A stretch of 64,000 nucleotides of DNA from Clostridia bacterium (lineage in GTDB: Bacteria > Bacillota > Clostridia > UBA1212), in NCBI GenBank assembly GCA_017461545.1, contig JAFTXP010000007.1, forward strand, positions 1 to 64,000, given 5' to 3'. Below, in pieces: positions 17,916 through 26,284 of this stretch; positions within the stretch are counted from its first letter, which is position 1, and each line of letters opens with the position of its first letter. The translations under genes and the position numbers were made by a program. Below the pieces are notes generated by a model, which was not told where the DNA came from, did no database searches, and saw only the letters and a list, made by a program, of their open reading frames with translations.

Positions 17916-20510
17916 TTAAGCAGCAGTACGTCTCTTCTTCTTGCTGATTACAATAAGTACTACAGCAGCACCGATAAGGATAAGACCTGTAACGGTAAAG
18001 ATTGTTGTACCGATACCACCGGTAGACGGTAATGTGAACTTGTTGATGTTTACAACTTCTACACTGTTTTCGTCAAGGTGGCTTGTTTCGCCTATAGCAA
18101 CGTCAACAGGATCGCGGAGCAAGTTGTATCCGGTAGGTGCAACTGTCTCGATGATCTTGTAGTCGCCGTATGCAAGACCGAAGATGATAGCGTTTCCGTT
18201 TTCATCAGTTGTTACTTCGTAAACCTTCTCACCTGACATATCGGATGTCGCATAGAAGTCTACGTATACATATGATACGCCGCCGATTTCGATCTTTTCG
18301 ATAGACTCGTCAGCAATCTCTGCTTCTGTAGCTGCGCGTACAATCTTAAATGTTGCGTCTGCAAGAACTTCTCCGTCATCGTTGACTTTGCTTATCTGCA
18401 AACCGCCTGTGTGTACTTCAGGTTTATCTTCTTCTTTAACTTCAACACTGAAATCAAATCCGATAGCGTTTTCATAGTTAATTGTTGCGCTGTTGGGGAT
18501 AATAACGCCGAGATCAGCAGTCTCGTTAATCACTGTATCGATGTATACACGAACTTCATAGTTTGCGTAATCATCACCTACAGCAGCTGCGATAGCATCC
18601 ATACCTTTTTCAGTAAGATCTACTGTGATGGTAGTAACTCCGTCAACTGTTGTGACAGTAAGTGTGTAGTCTGTATTTTTCTCAAGTGTAACAGTCTCAG
18701 CATTAGCTGCGTCAGTCAACTGAGCAAGTTTAACTACAACTGAATCTTCTACATATGTCAATCTAGTGTCAAGAGTATCTGTAACTGAGTATTTGAGAGC
18801 ATCAACAATATCATTGGGAATGCTGGTCTGGATAATCCATGTATGCGCATCATTTACATCAAATGTATCGCTCTTATTTGTGATTTCTGTAACGTCTTTG
18901 TCAATTACAGGCTCTTCAAAAGCTGTGTCATTCTTAGGATATACATTTACAGTATAAAGTGTATCTGTATTGTCCTCATTGCTCATCGGAATGCTTACAA
19001 AGAAAGGATCAATCGGAGCAGTAACAGCTGCATTAGGCAACTCGACAATCAGGTAAATGCCGTCTTCTTCGCCGTAGCCGAAGCTATGTGTAGCAAAACC
19101 GTTTTCGTCTGTTGTTATTGTTGCAATCTGATTCGGGATAACTGCATATGTTGCAATCTCTTCTTCCGAAGGAATAGTATTCAGATCAACTGTTCCGTCA
19201 AGATATTCGTCAATTGTGCAAACCTTAAAGATTGCGAACTGAACGTTTGCAAGAGGAGTGTAAGTATCAGCAACTTCCTGCTCAGTACCGTCGCCGGGAT
19301 TCTGGACAGTTGCGGGAGTATATTTCCATATATTAAGAACACGCTCAGGTGCTGTAGTAGCTTCTGCGTGAACAGGCATGCTTGAATTGCTGTAACCGAC
19401 CAATGTCTGTGATGTAGTACGGTCACCCTCAGCGTCGTACAGGAATACATCTTCTGCAGTCTGATAACCGTTGATTTCTACGCGAACATCGCCCTCACCC
19501 GAAACAGCAACAGTATGAGTATCGTCTACATTTTCAGCTGTCAAAGCAAGGCTTACTTTTTCTTCGCCTACAAATACAGTAGCAACAAGCTCATCGTCTG
19601 CACCGACTGTAGCATCAGTTGTGAAGTTTACAGTAGTAACGCCTTCTGCTGTAGTTGCAGAAGTAATATTGATAGTGCTGTCGGAAACAACATTTGCACT
19701 CGCGTCTACAGGATCAAGGCTGCACAGATAATCGAAAACAGCCTTTACATTAGCTTTTGTATTATCACTTGCTGTATCCCAAGGACTTATCGGTTCTTCC
19801 CATACCACCATTGATCTAATAGCTGCTTCATACGCTGTCATATCAGATGTGGCGCCATAGGGATCAGTTGCATTAAATGCATCAGAGTTAGCAATCTGCC
19901 ATATAGCTGCCTGTGTAGCAAGAGCTGCTTCTGAAGCTGTAAGATCTGTAAGAGCAGTATAATTACCTGCACCCTTGTTTGCTTCCAACCATGCATTTAC
20001 AGCACTCTGAAGATCAGCGGCTTCCATAACCGGAACAGCGTTCATTACAACTGCACGTATTCTTCCTGAAGCCACATCATCATAATATGTACTGTCTTCA
20101 AGATTTACGCGGCGGTAATTTGCGCCTGCTTGATCAACCGGAACAGAATTATCAGTACAGTATGCCCAAAGCGAAGCATACGGAGTACCCTCTTCGCCTG
20201 CGGCAGGTCCTGCGGCAACCTTAACGGTATCAACCAAATGGAAGACATTTGTCTCAGACAGTCTCGTTGTCATTGTGCCCGTTGACGGATCCAACAGGTC
20301 ATACTGCATTGCATGGGGCAATGCATATGAAAGTTGTTTTGAGGAGTATTCTTCATAACCCTCTATTGTCTGCGAAAAAGCCAAAGTATACGCATTGGTA
20401 TTGACATACTCGAGCTCTGTTCCGTCAGCAAATGATGTGATGCTGAACATAGACAATACCATAGCGACCGTCAGAATAACTGCGATAACTTTTCTAAATG
20501 TTTTTGTCAT
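17916..20510 (-). CDS. LPxTG-anchored surface adhesin/pilin with thioester-type and isopeptide domains
   Basis: This is an 864-residue cell-wall protein. The signal peptide covers residues 1-29. An N-terminal thioester-like domain is suggested by Cys118 in WAYCTD and Gln200 in ATQAAIWQIA, the usual Cys/Gln pair. Then come a Cna-B/SpaA-like beta-rich domain (about 405-525), an isopeptide-forming fimbrial domain (about 540-700) and a second SpaA-type domain (about 705-815) with TDENGNAIIFGL. It ends with the sortase motif LPSTG at 827, a hydrophobic segment and KKKRR. It probably attaches cells to host or environmental surfaces. Sorting could be by the class B-type sortase at 32.9-34.0 kb or by one outside the window. 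Confidence 0.85.
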   Translation of the reverse strand: MTKTFRKVIAVILTVAMVLSMFSITSFADGTELEYVNTNAYTLAFSQTIEGYEEYSSKQLSYALPHAMQYDLLDPSTGTMTTRLSETNVFHLVDTVKVAAGPAAGEEGTPYASLWAYCTDNSVPVDQAGANYRRVNLEDSTYYDDVASGRIRAVVMNAVPVMEAADLQSAVNAWLEANKGAGNYTALTDLTASEAALATQAAIWQIANSDAFNATDPYGATSDMTAYEAAIRSMVVWEEPISPWDTASDNTKANVKAVFDYLCSLDPVDASANVVSDSTINITSATTAEGVTTVNFTTDATVGADDELVATVFVGEEKVSLALTAENVDDTHTVAVSGEGDVRVEINGYQTAEDVFLYDAEGDRTTSQTLVGYSNSSMPVHAEATTAPERVLNIWKYTPATVQNPGDGTEQEVADTYTPLANVQFAIFKVCTIDEYLDGTVDLNTIPSEEEIATYAVIPNQIATITTDENGFATHSFGYGEEDGIYLIVELPNAAVTAPIDPFFVSIPMSNEDNTDTLYTVNVYPKNDTAFEEPVIDKDVTEITNKSDTFDVNDAHTWIIQTSIPNDIVDALKYSVTDTLDTRLTYVEDSVVVKLAQLTDAANAETVTLEKNTDYTLTVTTVDGVTTITVDLTEKGMDAIAAAVGDDYANYEVRVYIDTVINETADLGVIIPNSATINYENAIGFDFSVEVKEEDKPEVHTGGLQISKVNDDGEVLADATFKIVRAATEAEIADESIEKIEIGGVSYVYVDFYATSDMSGEKVYEVTTDENGNAIIFGLAYGDYKIIETVAPTGYNLLRDPVDVAIGETSHLDENSVEVVNINKFTLPSTGGIGTTIFTVTGLILIGAAVVLIVISKKKRRTAA

Positions 20511-20541
20511 AATTCTTCATTCCTTTCAGAAATTATTTTGT

Positions 20542-20578
20542 ATATTACAGAATATATTTAAAACATATCCTGTAATAT
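20542..20578 (-). promoter_or_regulatory. Inverted repeat upstream of the adhesin gene
   Basis: ATATTACAG (20542-20550) and CTGTAATAT (20570-20578) form a perfect 9-bp inverted repeat with 19 bases between, about 30-70 bases before the start codon. It could be an operator or an mRNA leader hairpin. Confidence 0.35.
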
Positions 20579-20595
20579 ATTATAAACTAAATTAA

Positions 20596-20790
20596 TCAAA
20601 CAGCTTTACGTCGCTTATTGCTTACTACAACAAGAACCAAAGCCGCACCGATAAGACCTGTAACGGTAAAGATTGTTGTACCGATAGCAAAAATGTAGAT
20701 GATAACATTTCCGTTTTCATCTGTTGCTATTTTGTAAACCTTCCCACCTGACATATCGGGTGTCTCATAGAAGTCTACATATATATATTA
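20596..20790 (-). pseudogene. Decayed copy of the adhesin C-terminus
   Basis: The minus strand encodes about 60 residues that match two separate parts of the downstream adhesin: the VDFY..DMSG.KVY..TDENGN segment from its last repeat domain, joined directly to GTTIFTVTGL and the hydrophobic tail ending NKRRKAV. The LPSTG motif and about 65 residues between the two parts are missing. There is no start codon or ribosome site. It looks like the remnant of a tandem paralogue after internal deletion. Confidence 0.75.
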
Positions 20791-20867
20791 TAACACGTCT
20801 GTTGATGAAGTCAGTATACACTACTTCTTTTAAAAAAGCAATAATTTTTTAACAAATTTACATATGT

Positions 20868-20910
20868 AAAAAGCGAACTGTTAAAAATTTATTTTTAGCA
20901 GTTCGCTTTT
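20868..20910 (-). terminator. Terminator of the 20930-22345 gene
   Basis: Arms AAAAAGCGAACTG (20868-20880) and CAGTTCGCTTTT (20899-20910) flank an AT-rich loop just past the stop codon. On the minus strand the stem is followed by T-rich sequence. Confidence 0.75.
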
Positions 20911-20929
20911 GTTAATTGAAATTTTAAAG

Positions 20930-22345
20930 TTACTCAGCGACGGTGTGAAGTTCCCAATCTGTTATGTACCATACACCGTCTTTTTTAACATAGTAGAAGG
21001 TCACATCTGTAGGATAATCCTTCGTCGCATTTGCGTCACCGGCAAAGCCTTTGATCCAGTACACAAAACTTGTTCTGCAGGAAAAAGCATCCTCTGCATA
21101 GAAAGAAATATCTGTAATCTTTTCATCTTCATACCAGAACGAATTGTGATTTGCAAGCACAGACCAAAAACTGTCAAAAGCTTCATACACATCAGATCCG
21201 GGCATAACATACGGCATAATCGTACTCCACCGATCGCCGTCATCTGCAACAAACTCCGCATAATCCTTGGCATATCCCATAAGGCGGTCCTCGGAAAGAC
21301 CGTACTGCTCAAGAAGTTTGTCTTCGTCAGATTCTTGGATCATACAGTTATACACATGGTAATATCCGTTATCATTATCATAATATACCGGTGTCTGAAG
21401 TCCGGCATAGTTCTTCGCTACAACATTTACAGTGTTCTTATCAACACCAGTGACAATATACTTCACCAATTTGACTTCCGCAGACATATATTCCGTTATT
21501 CCGGACAACTCTTCAAAAACTATATCTTTTTCTGAAATGAATCTATCCTGACGGGTAATATCTATACCGTTTATACTGACTGTAAAATTATCCGGAGCAA
21601 GCACATAAACAACATCCTGCATAGTACAAAATGCTTTTAAATCTGAATTATATGATGTGTTTAATATATTGCCTCCGGCATCGGTTACACGTACCTGCGG
21701 TTCGGCAAACAATCCTTCGATGACATATTTTTTATAAGAAACAGCAGAAGATGAAGAAGTGCTGCTGTCGCCGTATAAATTTGCGGAAACATCATATATT
21801 TCCTGAAAATCATTTTCTACTATCCAGTTATCACCGACAGCAACATTGTTTAAATAAAGAATTGCATCGGAAGGGATTATCAAGCTGATTCCGTAATCAC
21901 CTTTTATGAGTGAATAAATATGTTCAAAATCATACAGAGCAAAACCGAATTTACTTGTCTCGTCTTTCAACAAATAAGATACATCTGCTACAGACTCGCC
22001 GTTTGCCTTTATTCGGTATACCGGCCGTGTGTATCTGTCACTTGAAAAACCTTTCTCGCATACAATTTCACTGCCGTTTAATTTTTGGTTCACTATATCA
22101 GTGTACACATCTTTTTCAAAAACGCATGCTGCATTTGTTTCGTCTTCACAAAGCAACCCATAAGAACCTTGTGTAAGAGATTTCGCGTAATTATTTGCAC
22201 TGTCAGACGGGTAACTCTGAGAATTATGATAATCCATCATCAGATTGTATCCCAATAACAGCAGTATTATCATAATTAAAATTATAACACCGAATACTAT
22301 TAAATATGTACGCCAAAACAAAGGAAGTCTTTTTTTTGCCTCCAT
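20930..22345 (-). CDS. Membrane-anchored extracytoplasmic protein of unknown function
   Basis: The 471 residues start with a short basic cytoplasmic end, one membrane helix (about residues 15-38), and then an all-exterior, Tyr/Asp/Ser-rich region. Segments such as IIPSDAILYLNNVAVG and VYVLAPDNFTVSINGID suggest two similar beta domains (about 160-200 and 250-330), and the C-terminal part (about 370-471) resembles NTF2-like folds only loosely. I do not recognise a family. The start is ATG 22345, with AAGGAGAG upstream; it begins 5 bases after the phosphodiester-glycosidase-family gene, so the two surface proteins are co-expressed. Confidence 0.6.
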   Translation of the reverse strand: MEAKKRLPLFWRTYLIVFGVIILIMIILLLLGYNLMMDYHNSQSYPSDSANNYAKSLTQGSYGLLCEDETNAACVFEKDVYTDIVNQKLNGSEIVCEKGFSSDRYTRPVYRIKANGESVADVSYLLKDETSKFGFALYDFEHIYSLIKGDYGISLIIPSDAILYLNNVAVGDNWIVENDFQEIYDVSANLYGDSSTSSSSAVSYKKYVIEGLFAEPQVRVTDAGGNILNTSYNSDLKAFCTMQDVVYVLAPDNFTVSINGIDITRQDRFISEKDIVFEELSGITEYMSAEVKLVKYIVTGVDKNTVNVVAKNYAGLQTPVYYDNDNGYYHVYNCMIQESDEDKLLEQYGLSEDRLMGYAKDYAEFVADDGDRWSTIMPYVMPGSDVYEAFDSFWSVLANHNSFWYEDEKITDISFYAEDAFSCRTSFVYWIKGFAGDANATKDYPTDVTFYYVKKDGVWYITDWELHTVAE

Positions 22346-22350
22346 GATGC

Positions 22351-23682
22351 TCACTCTCCTTCCACACGGCTTACAAGCCAGCTTGTAGCAACATTTCTAG
22401 GATCATACAGCAAATACGGTTCTGTTATTATCTCATTTTCATAAACCATATATGAGGACATTCCTCCGTCAAGATTTGCCGCATTTACCGCTCCGTAGCT
22501 GACCATTATCTCAATAAGATCATCATACGAAGCTCCGAGACTGTTAGACTGACGTCCGTCTACTACCAAAAGAAGAATCGCACCGTCCGCGCGTTGACCG
22601 ATTGCAGACCTGGGATGAAAACCTACATTTGCACCGTCTGACGGAACTACACACGGCTCTCCGTTTTTAACAAGTATCGGTCCCCAGTTTACGGCGTCTC
22701 TTATTCCTTTATCAAGAGCCTCACGTACAGTCATATTGTCAACATGCAATATGCCGTTTTTGTCTAAACCGATAATCTCATATGTAGTATCCATATTACC
22801 GTATTTGAGTTCGCCGTTTGCAATTACTACACCGGACTCATTTCTGCCCATAGGCGTTCCTCCGGTTTTGTTACTTGCCTTATCCTCATAGCCTCCGCCG
22901 TTTATTGCAGCAATCGAATTCGTCATCTCTGCCATATACAACGTAGTGTAACCTACACAATCTTCGCCGTATGCAGCAGCAGTTCCGACAGATATTCGTG
23001 ACGGATCGTTTACAATCATTATTTTTCCTTTATATGTTTTTCCCTTTATCTCGATGATTTCAAGTCCGTTTATATCGAACTGAGTTTCCTCGGATTCTCC
23101 GCCCTCCGCATCAGTTGTATTTCCGCCGATCTGTATTAACGATGTGTCGGTACTGCCTTCGGGAACAATTATCTCATTAGACTGCATTATCGCATTAACC
23201 TCTTCATCCGAGAGAAAAATATGCGCCAGAAAGTCCATTTCACCTGTCTGTATCATATTTGTAACAAACATATCTCTGACAATGTCAGACGGACCTTTGC
23301 ATATAATCGCAATTGCTGTAAGCAAAGTCAAAACAACTATAACCAAAAATGTAACAGTGCAGATTGCAACCCTTCCTATAATTTTTCCGACTGTAAGTTT
23401 CTTAGCATCTGTATTTTTATCATCAACAGTATGTTTTGCATTTTTTCTATTAACCACAGTCTTTGTATGCCTGCCGTCCGTTGTTTTTCGGGAATTCGAA
23501 ACATTTTTTGCTTCTGCTGCCTGTTTTGCGCGTCTTTTTTCAAGAAAGGCCATAATGGCGTCATCGTCGGTTTCTTTGAATTCGTCGGTTTTACCGAGCA
23601 AATCAAACTTCTCAACAGAATCGTCTTCTGCAAAAACATCTATATCTCCGTCAAAATCATCAAAAAGTTTTCTTTTTTCCAT
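22351..23682 (-). CDS. Phosphodiester glycosidase family (NAGPA-like) membrane protein
   Basis: The 443 residues comprise an acidic then basic cytoplasmic region (1 to about 105), one membrane helix (about 107-130) and an exterior NAGPA domain. Conserved pieces are INGGGYEDK, GTPMGRNESG, RSAIGQRADG, LVVDGRQ and ANLDGGMSSYM. The family includes the human mannose-6-phosphate uncovering enzyme, and bacterial members act on cell-wall or exopolysaccharide phosphodiesters; the substrate here is unknown. The start is ATG 23682, one base after the rsmE stop, with GGAGACTGAT in front. The long cytoplasmic tail is unusual for the family. Confidence 0.82.
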   Translation of the reverse strand: MEKRKLFDDFDGDIDVFAEDDSVEKFDLLGKTDEFKETDDDAIMAFLEKRRAKQAAEAKNVSNSRKTTDGRHTKTVVNRKNAKHTVDDKNTDAKKLTVGKIIGRVAICTVTFLVIVVLTLLTAIAIICKGPSDIVRDMFVTNMIQTGEMDFLAHIFLSDEEVNAIMQSNEIIVPEGSTDTSLIQIGGNTTDAEGGESEETQFDINGLEIIEIKGKTYKGKIMIVNDPSRISVGTAAAYGEDCVGYTTLYMAEMTNSIAAINGGGYEDKASNKTGGTPMGRNESGVVIANGELKYGNMDTTYEIIGLDKNGILHVDNMTVREALDKGIRDAVNWGPILVKNGEPCVVPSDGANVGFHPRSAIGQRADGAILLLVVDGRQSNSLGASYDDLIEIMVSYGAVNAANLDGGMSSYMVYENEIITEPYLLYDPRNVATSWLVSRVEGE

Positions 23683-23683
23683 A

Positions 23684-24475
23684 TCAGTCTCCAATTTCGT
23701 AGCGTATCGCCGCAATCGTCGCAATTCCTGCTGTTTCGGTTCTTAAAATTCTCTTTCCTAATGTAACCGGAATAAATCCCTTAGATACGGCGTACTCCGT
23801 TTCTTTTCTTGATATACCTCCCTCAGGACCGATAAATAAATAAATTCTATTTATCTTTCCCCCTACAGCCAAATCACTCTCACGTTCCTTCAGAACAGAT
23901 TTAAGTGTTCTTTCTGTTTCGTTTTCGTACGGCATTATATATAAAGTACCGGCGCTTTCTGAATCAGATGTTATTGTATCAATAACTTCCTTAAAAGCCA
24001 TAGGAACTTCCACCGGAGGTATAATTCCGCGACCGCACTGTTTAGACGCTTCTTCGGATATCCGCTGCCATCTGACCTGTTTTTTGGATGCATCTTTTTC
24101 ACTCGCAAATTTCACTACTGTATGTTCTGTGATAACAGGGATGATTTTGTTAAGACCCAACTCAACATTCTTTTGGATTATAAAATCCATTTTCTCGCCT
24201 TTTGCTATTCCCTGGCAAAGTACAATAACAATGCGCGGCTCGCTGCTGCAGCAAGCCGCACTTTCTATAGAAGTCTCAATATATTCGGCACAGATATGCG
24301 AAATACAGCATACATATTCGTTACCGTGACTGTCACAGGCAATAATTTTATCACCTGTACTCATACGAAGCACGTCTTTTATATGACGCACATCAGTCCC
24401 GGTAATGTATATTCTGTTTGCACATCCGCTCTCATCAAATTTAATATTATCAGATGATATAAAAAAACGTGCCAT
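23684..24475 (-). CDS. rsmE: 16S rRNA m3U1498 methyltransferase
   Basis: RsmE is a SPOUT-class methyltransferase that modifies U1498 of 16S rRNA with S-adenosylmethionine. The 263 residues have an N-terminal PUA-like part and a C-terminal knot with GPEGGISRKE and LGKRILRTETA, the trefoil-knot cofactor site. It is followed with one base between by the NAGPA-like gene, an unusual coupling of rRNA modification with a surface enzyme that is probably just operon packing. Confidence 0.93.
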   Translation of the reverse strand: MARFFISSDNIKFDESGCANRIYITGTDVRHIKDVLRMSTGDKIIACDSHGNEYVCCISHICAEYIETSIESAACCSSEPRIVIVLCQGIAKGEKMDFIIQKNVELGLNKIIPVITEHTVVKFASEKDASKKQVRWQRISEEASKQCGRGIIPPVEVPMAFKEVIDTITSDSESAGTLYIMPYENETERTLKSVLKERESDLAVGGKINRIYLFIGPEGGISRKETEYAVSKGFIPVTLGKRILRTETAGIATIAAIRYEIGD

Positions 24476-24488
24476 TTCTTAACCGGAA

Positions 24489-25070
24489 TTACTTAAACTG
24501 TTTTCTGCAGGCCTGAATTTCGCTCACATACTCCATGAGCGTATGTTCTACATCTCCGAGCATATCGTCAACGTAGCTTCTTGCGCCCATCTTTGCATCA
24601 TAAGCCTGACGCTTTGCGTCATCAACAGTTTCTCTCGCCTGTTCTGTAGCAAGCTGCGTAATCTGATGAGCAGCAACCATCTCTGCACTCTTCTTCTCTG
24701 CGTCTTTAATAATAGCTTCAGCCTCTGCGTCTGCACGATCCAAAATGCTGTTTGCTTTCTCCTGAGCTGCTTTAACCTGTCTGTCCGAATCAAGCTGTGC
24801 GGTTTTTACTATTTCGTCCGCCTCTGCATCTGCATCATCCAAGAGACGCTGTGCATCGTCCTTCGCTTTATTTACAATTGTTTTAGCTTCTGACGTGATA
24901 GAACGGGCTCTCTTTATCTCATCCGGCAGAGCTTCCATAAGGTCATTTATAATTCCAAGAACTTCAGCTTTGTCAATAGAGCATCTGTTACCGATAAGAG
25001 ACTGCTTGGCATCTTTAATAATCTGCTCTAATTCTTCGAGAAGTTCCAAATATTCAACATCGTTTCTCAT
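24489..25070 (-). CDS. Coiled-coil protein, DivIVA/V-ATPase subunit-like
   Basis: The 193 residues are almost entirely helical coiled coil (about 50-175), rich in Ala, Glu, Asp and Lys with heptads such as DDADAEADEIVKTAQ and ILDRADAEAEAIIKDAEKK. No catalytic motif is seen. Similar Clostridia proteins are often labelled ATPase or DivIVA-like because of coiled-coil similarity alone. A scaffold or membrane-curvature role is possible but not shown. It lies between coaD and rsmE. Confidence 0.65.
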   Translation of the reverse strand: MRNDVEYLELLEELEQIIKDAKQSLIGNRCSIDKAEVLGIINDLMEALPDEIKRARSITSEAKTIVNKAKDDAQRLLDDADAEADEIVKTAQLDSDRQVKAAQEKANSILDRADAEAEAIIKDAEKKSAEMVAAHQITQLATEQARETVDDAKRQAYDAKMGARSYVDDMLGDVEHTLMEYVSEIQACRKQFK

Positions 25071-25125
25071 AAAATTTCTTCCTTCCGCTTTTATATTTTA
25101 CTAAACAAAATCTATACAATAAAAG

Positions 25126-25629
25126 TCATTCAGACATTTTATTCTTTACATCATCTATGATAACCTCCGGAACAAGGCCGGAAATATTACCGCCGTTTTT
25201 CGCCACATCCTTTATGATACTCGAACTCAAAAATGAGTTTTTTATGTCCGTCATAAAGAATATCGTGTCAATATCCTCACACATGTGCTTGTTCAGCATA
25301 GCCATCTGAAGCTCGTATTCGTAATCCGACACGGCACGCAGTCCTCTCACGAGCGTAGACGCTCCGCTTTTTTTTACGAAATCCACCAGCAAACCCTCAA
25401 ACATTATAACATCTACATTATGAAGCTCCGGATAAACCGCAAGAGTTTTATTTATAAGCTCCACGCGCTCCTCCATCGAGAAGATGGATTTTTTTGCGCT
25501 GTTGCAAAACACTCCGACTATCAGCTTGTCGAACAGCTTTGAGGCTCGCTTTATAATATCAAGATGTCCGTTTGTAAGAGGGTCAAAACTACCCGGATAG
25601 ACACCGATTCTAACTGTTTTCTCCTCCAC
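25126..25629 (-). CDS. coaD: Phosphopantetheine adenylyltransferase
   Basis: CoaD catalyses the penultimate step of coenzyme A synthesis (4'-phosphopantetheine plus ATP to dephospho-CoA). The 167 residues show GVYPGSFDPLTNGHLDII with the TxGH nucleotidyl-transfer motif, LVRGLRAVSDYEYE and SSSIIKDVAKNGG. The start is GTG 25629, with AAGGAG 9 bases upstream; the ribosome site overlaps the rsmD stop. The rsmD-coaD pair is conserved in Firmicutes. Confidence 0.95.
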   Translation of the reverse strand: MEEKTVRIGVYPGSFDPLTNGHLDIIKRASKLFDKLIVGVFCNSAKKSIFSMEERVELINKTLAVYPELHNVDVIMFEGLLVDFVKKSGASTLVRGLRAVSDYEYELQMAMLNKHMCEDIDTIFFMTDIKNSFLSSSIIKDVAKNGGNISGLVPEVIIDDVKNKMSE

Positions 25630-25635
25630 TCAGAG

Positions 25636-26226
25636 TCACTCCTTGTCCCGGCTTAAGATAAATACCGAAACGGCCACAGTGCCGTATTTTTTGCACTTCA
25701 GCCTTTCGAATCCGCCGTAGCAGTCTTTTATATCATCCTGCACAGAATGTTCCGCAACAACTATACAATCACCGCGGCAACCGTTTTTGTCAGGAATACC
25801 GCAGATACCTGATTTCTGCAACAAACACAGAGTCTCACCTATAAGACCTCTGCCGTAAGGCGGGTCAAGTAAGACAAGGTCAAAATATCTGCCCTCTTTT
25901 CTCATCACGGAAATAAGTTCTGAAAAGTCTTTACTGTAAACATCAACCTTTTTCGAAAATCCCGTGTGCGAAAGATTTTCTTTTATAACAGAGCAACAGG
26001 CTTTGCTTTTGTCATTCATAACAGCGCGGCAGGCACCTCTGCTCAGTGCCTCTATCCCTAAACTTCCGTTTCCGGAAAACAAGTCAAGAACATTTTCGCA
26101 CGGAAACCAGTTATAAATCATGCTGAACATTGCTTCTTTTACTCTGTCAAGAGTAGGTTTTGTACTGTCTGAATCAATAGTTTTAAGTTTCATACCGCCT
26201 GCAATACCGGCTATAACTCTAATCAA
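25636..26226 (-). CDS. rsmD: 16S rRNA m2G966 methyltransferase
   Basis: RsmD is a class I methyltransferase for guanine 966 of 16S rRNA. Motifs visible are RVIAGIAGGMKL at the N-terminus, PTLDRVKEAMFSMI, the SAM-binding VLDLFSGNGSLGIEALSRGA and the catalytic DPPYG. The start is TTG 26226, with AGGAGG 9 bases before it, giving 196 residues. It is directly followed by coaD. Confidence 0.92.
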   Translation of the reverse strand: MIRVIAGIAGGMKLKTIDSDSTKPTLDRVKEAMFSMIYNWFPCENVLDLFSGNGSLGIEALSRGACRAVMNDKSKACCSVIKENLSHTGFSKKVDVYSKDFSELISVMRKEGRYFDLVLLDPPYGRGLIGETLCLLQKSGICGIPDKNGCRGDCIVVAEHSVQDDIKDCYGGFERLKCKKYGTVAVSVFILSRDKE

Positions 26227-26284
26227 ACAAAACTTCCTCCTCAACTGCTATAATACTAACATAACAACTCTTTGTCAATCAAAC

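Noticed and set aside
18411-19385. Long plus-strand open frames within the adhesin gene
   Set aside because: They are shadows of the repetitive, Thr/Val/Asp-rich adhesin coding sequence read from the other strand.
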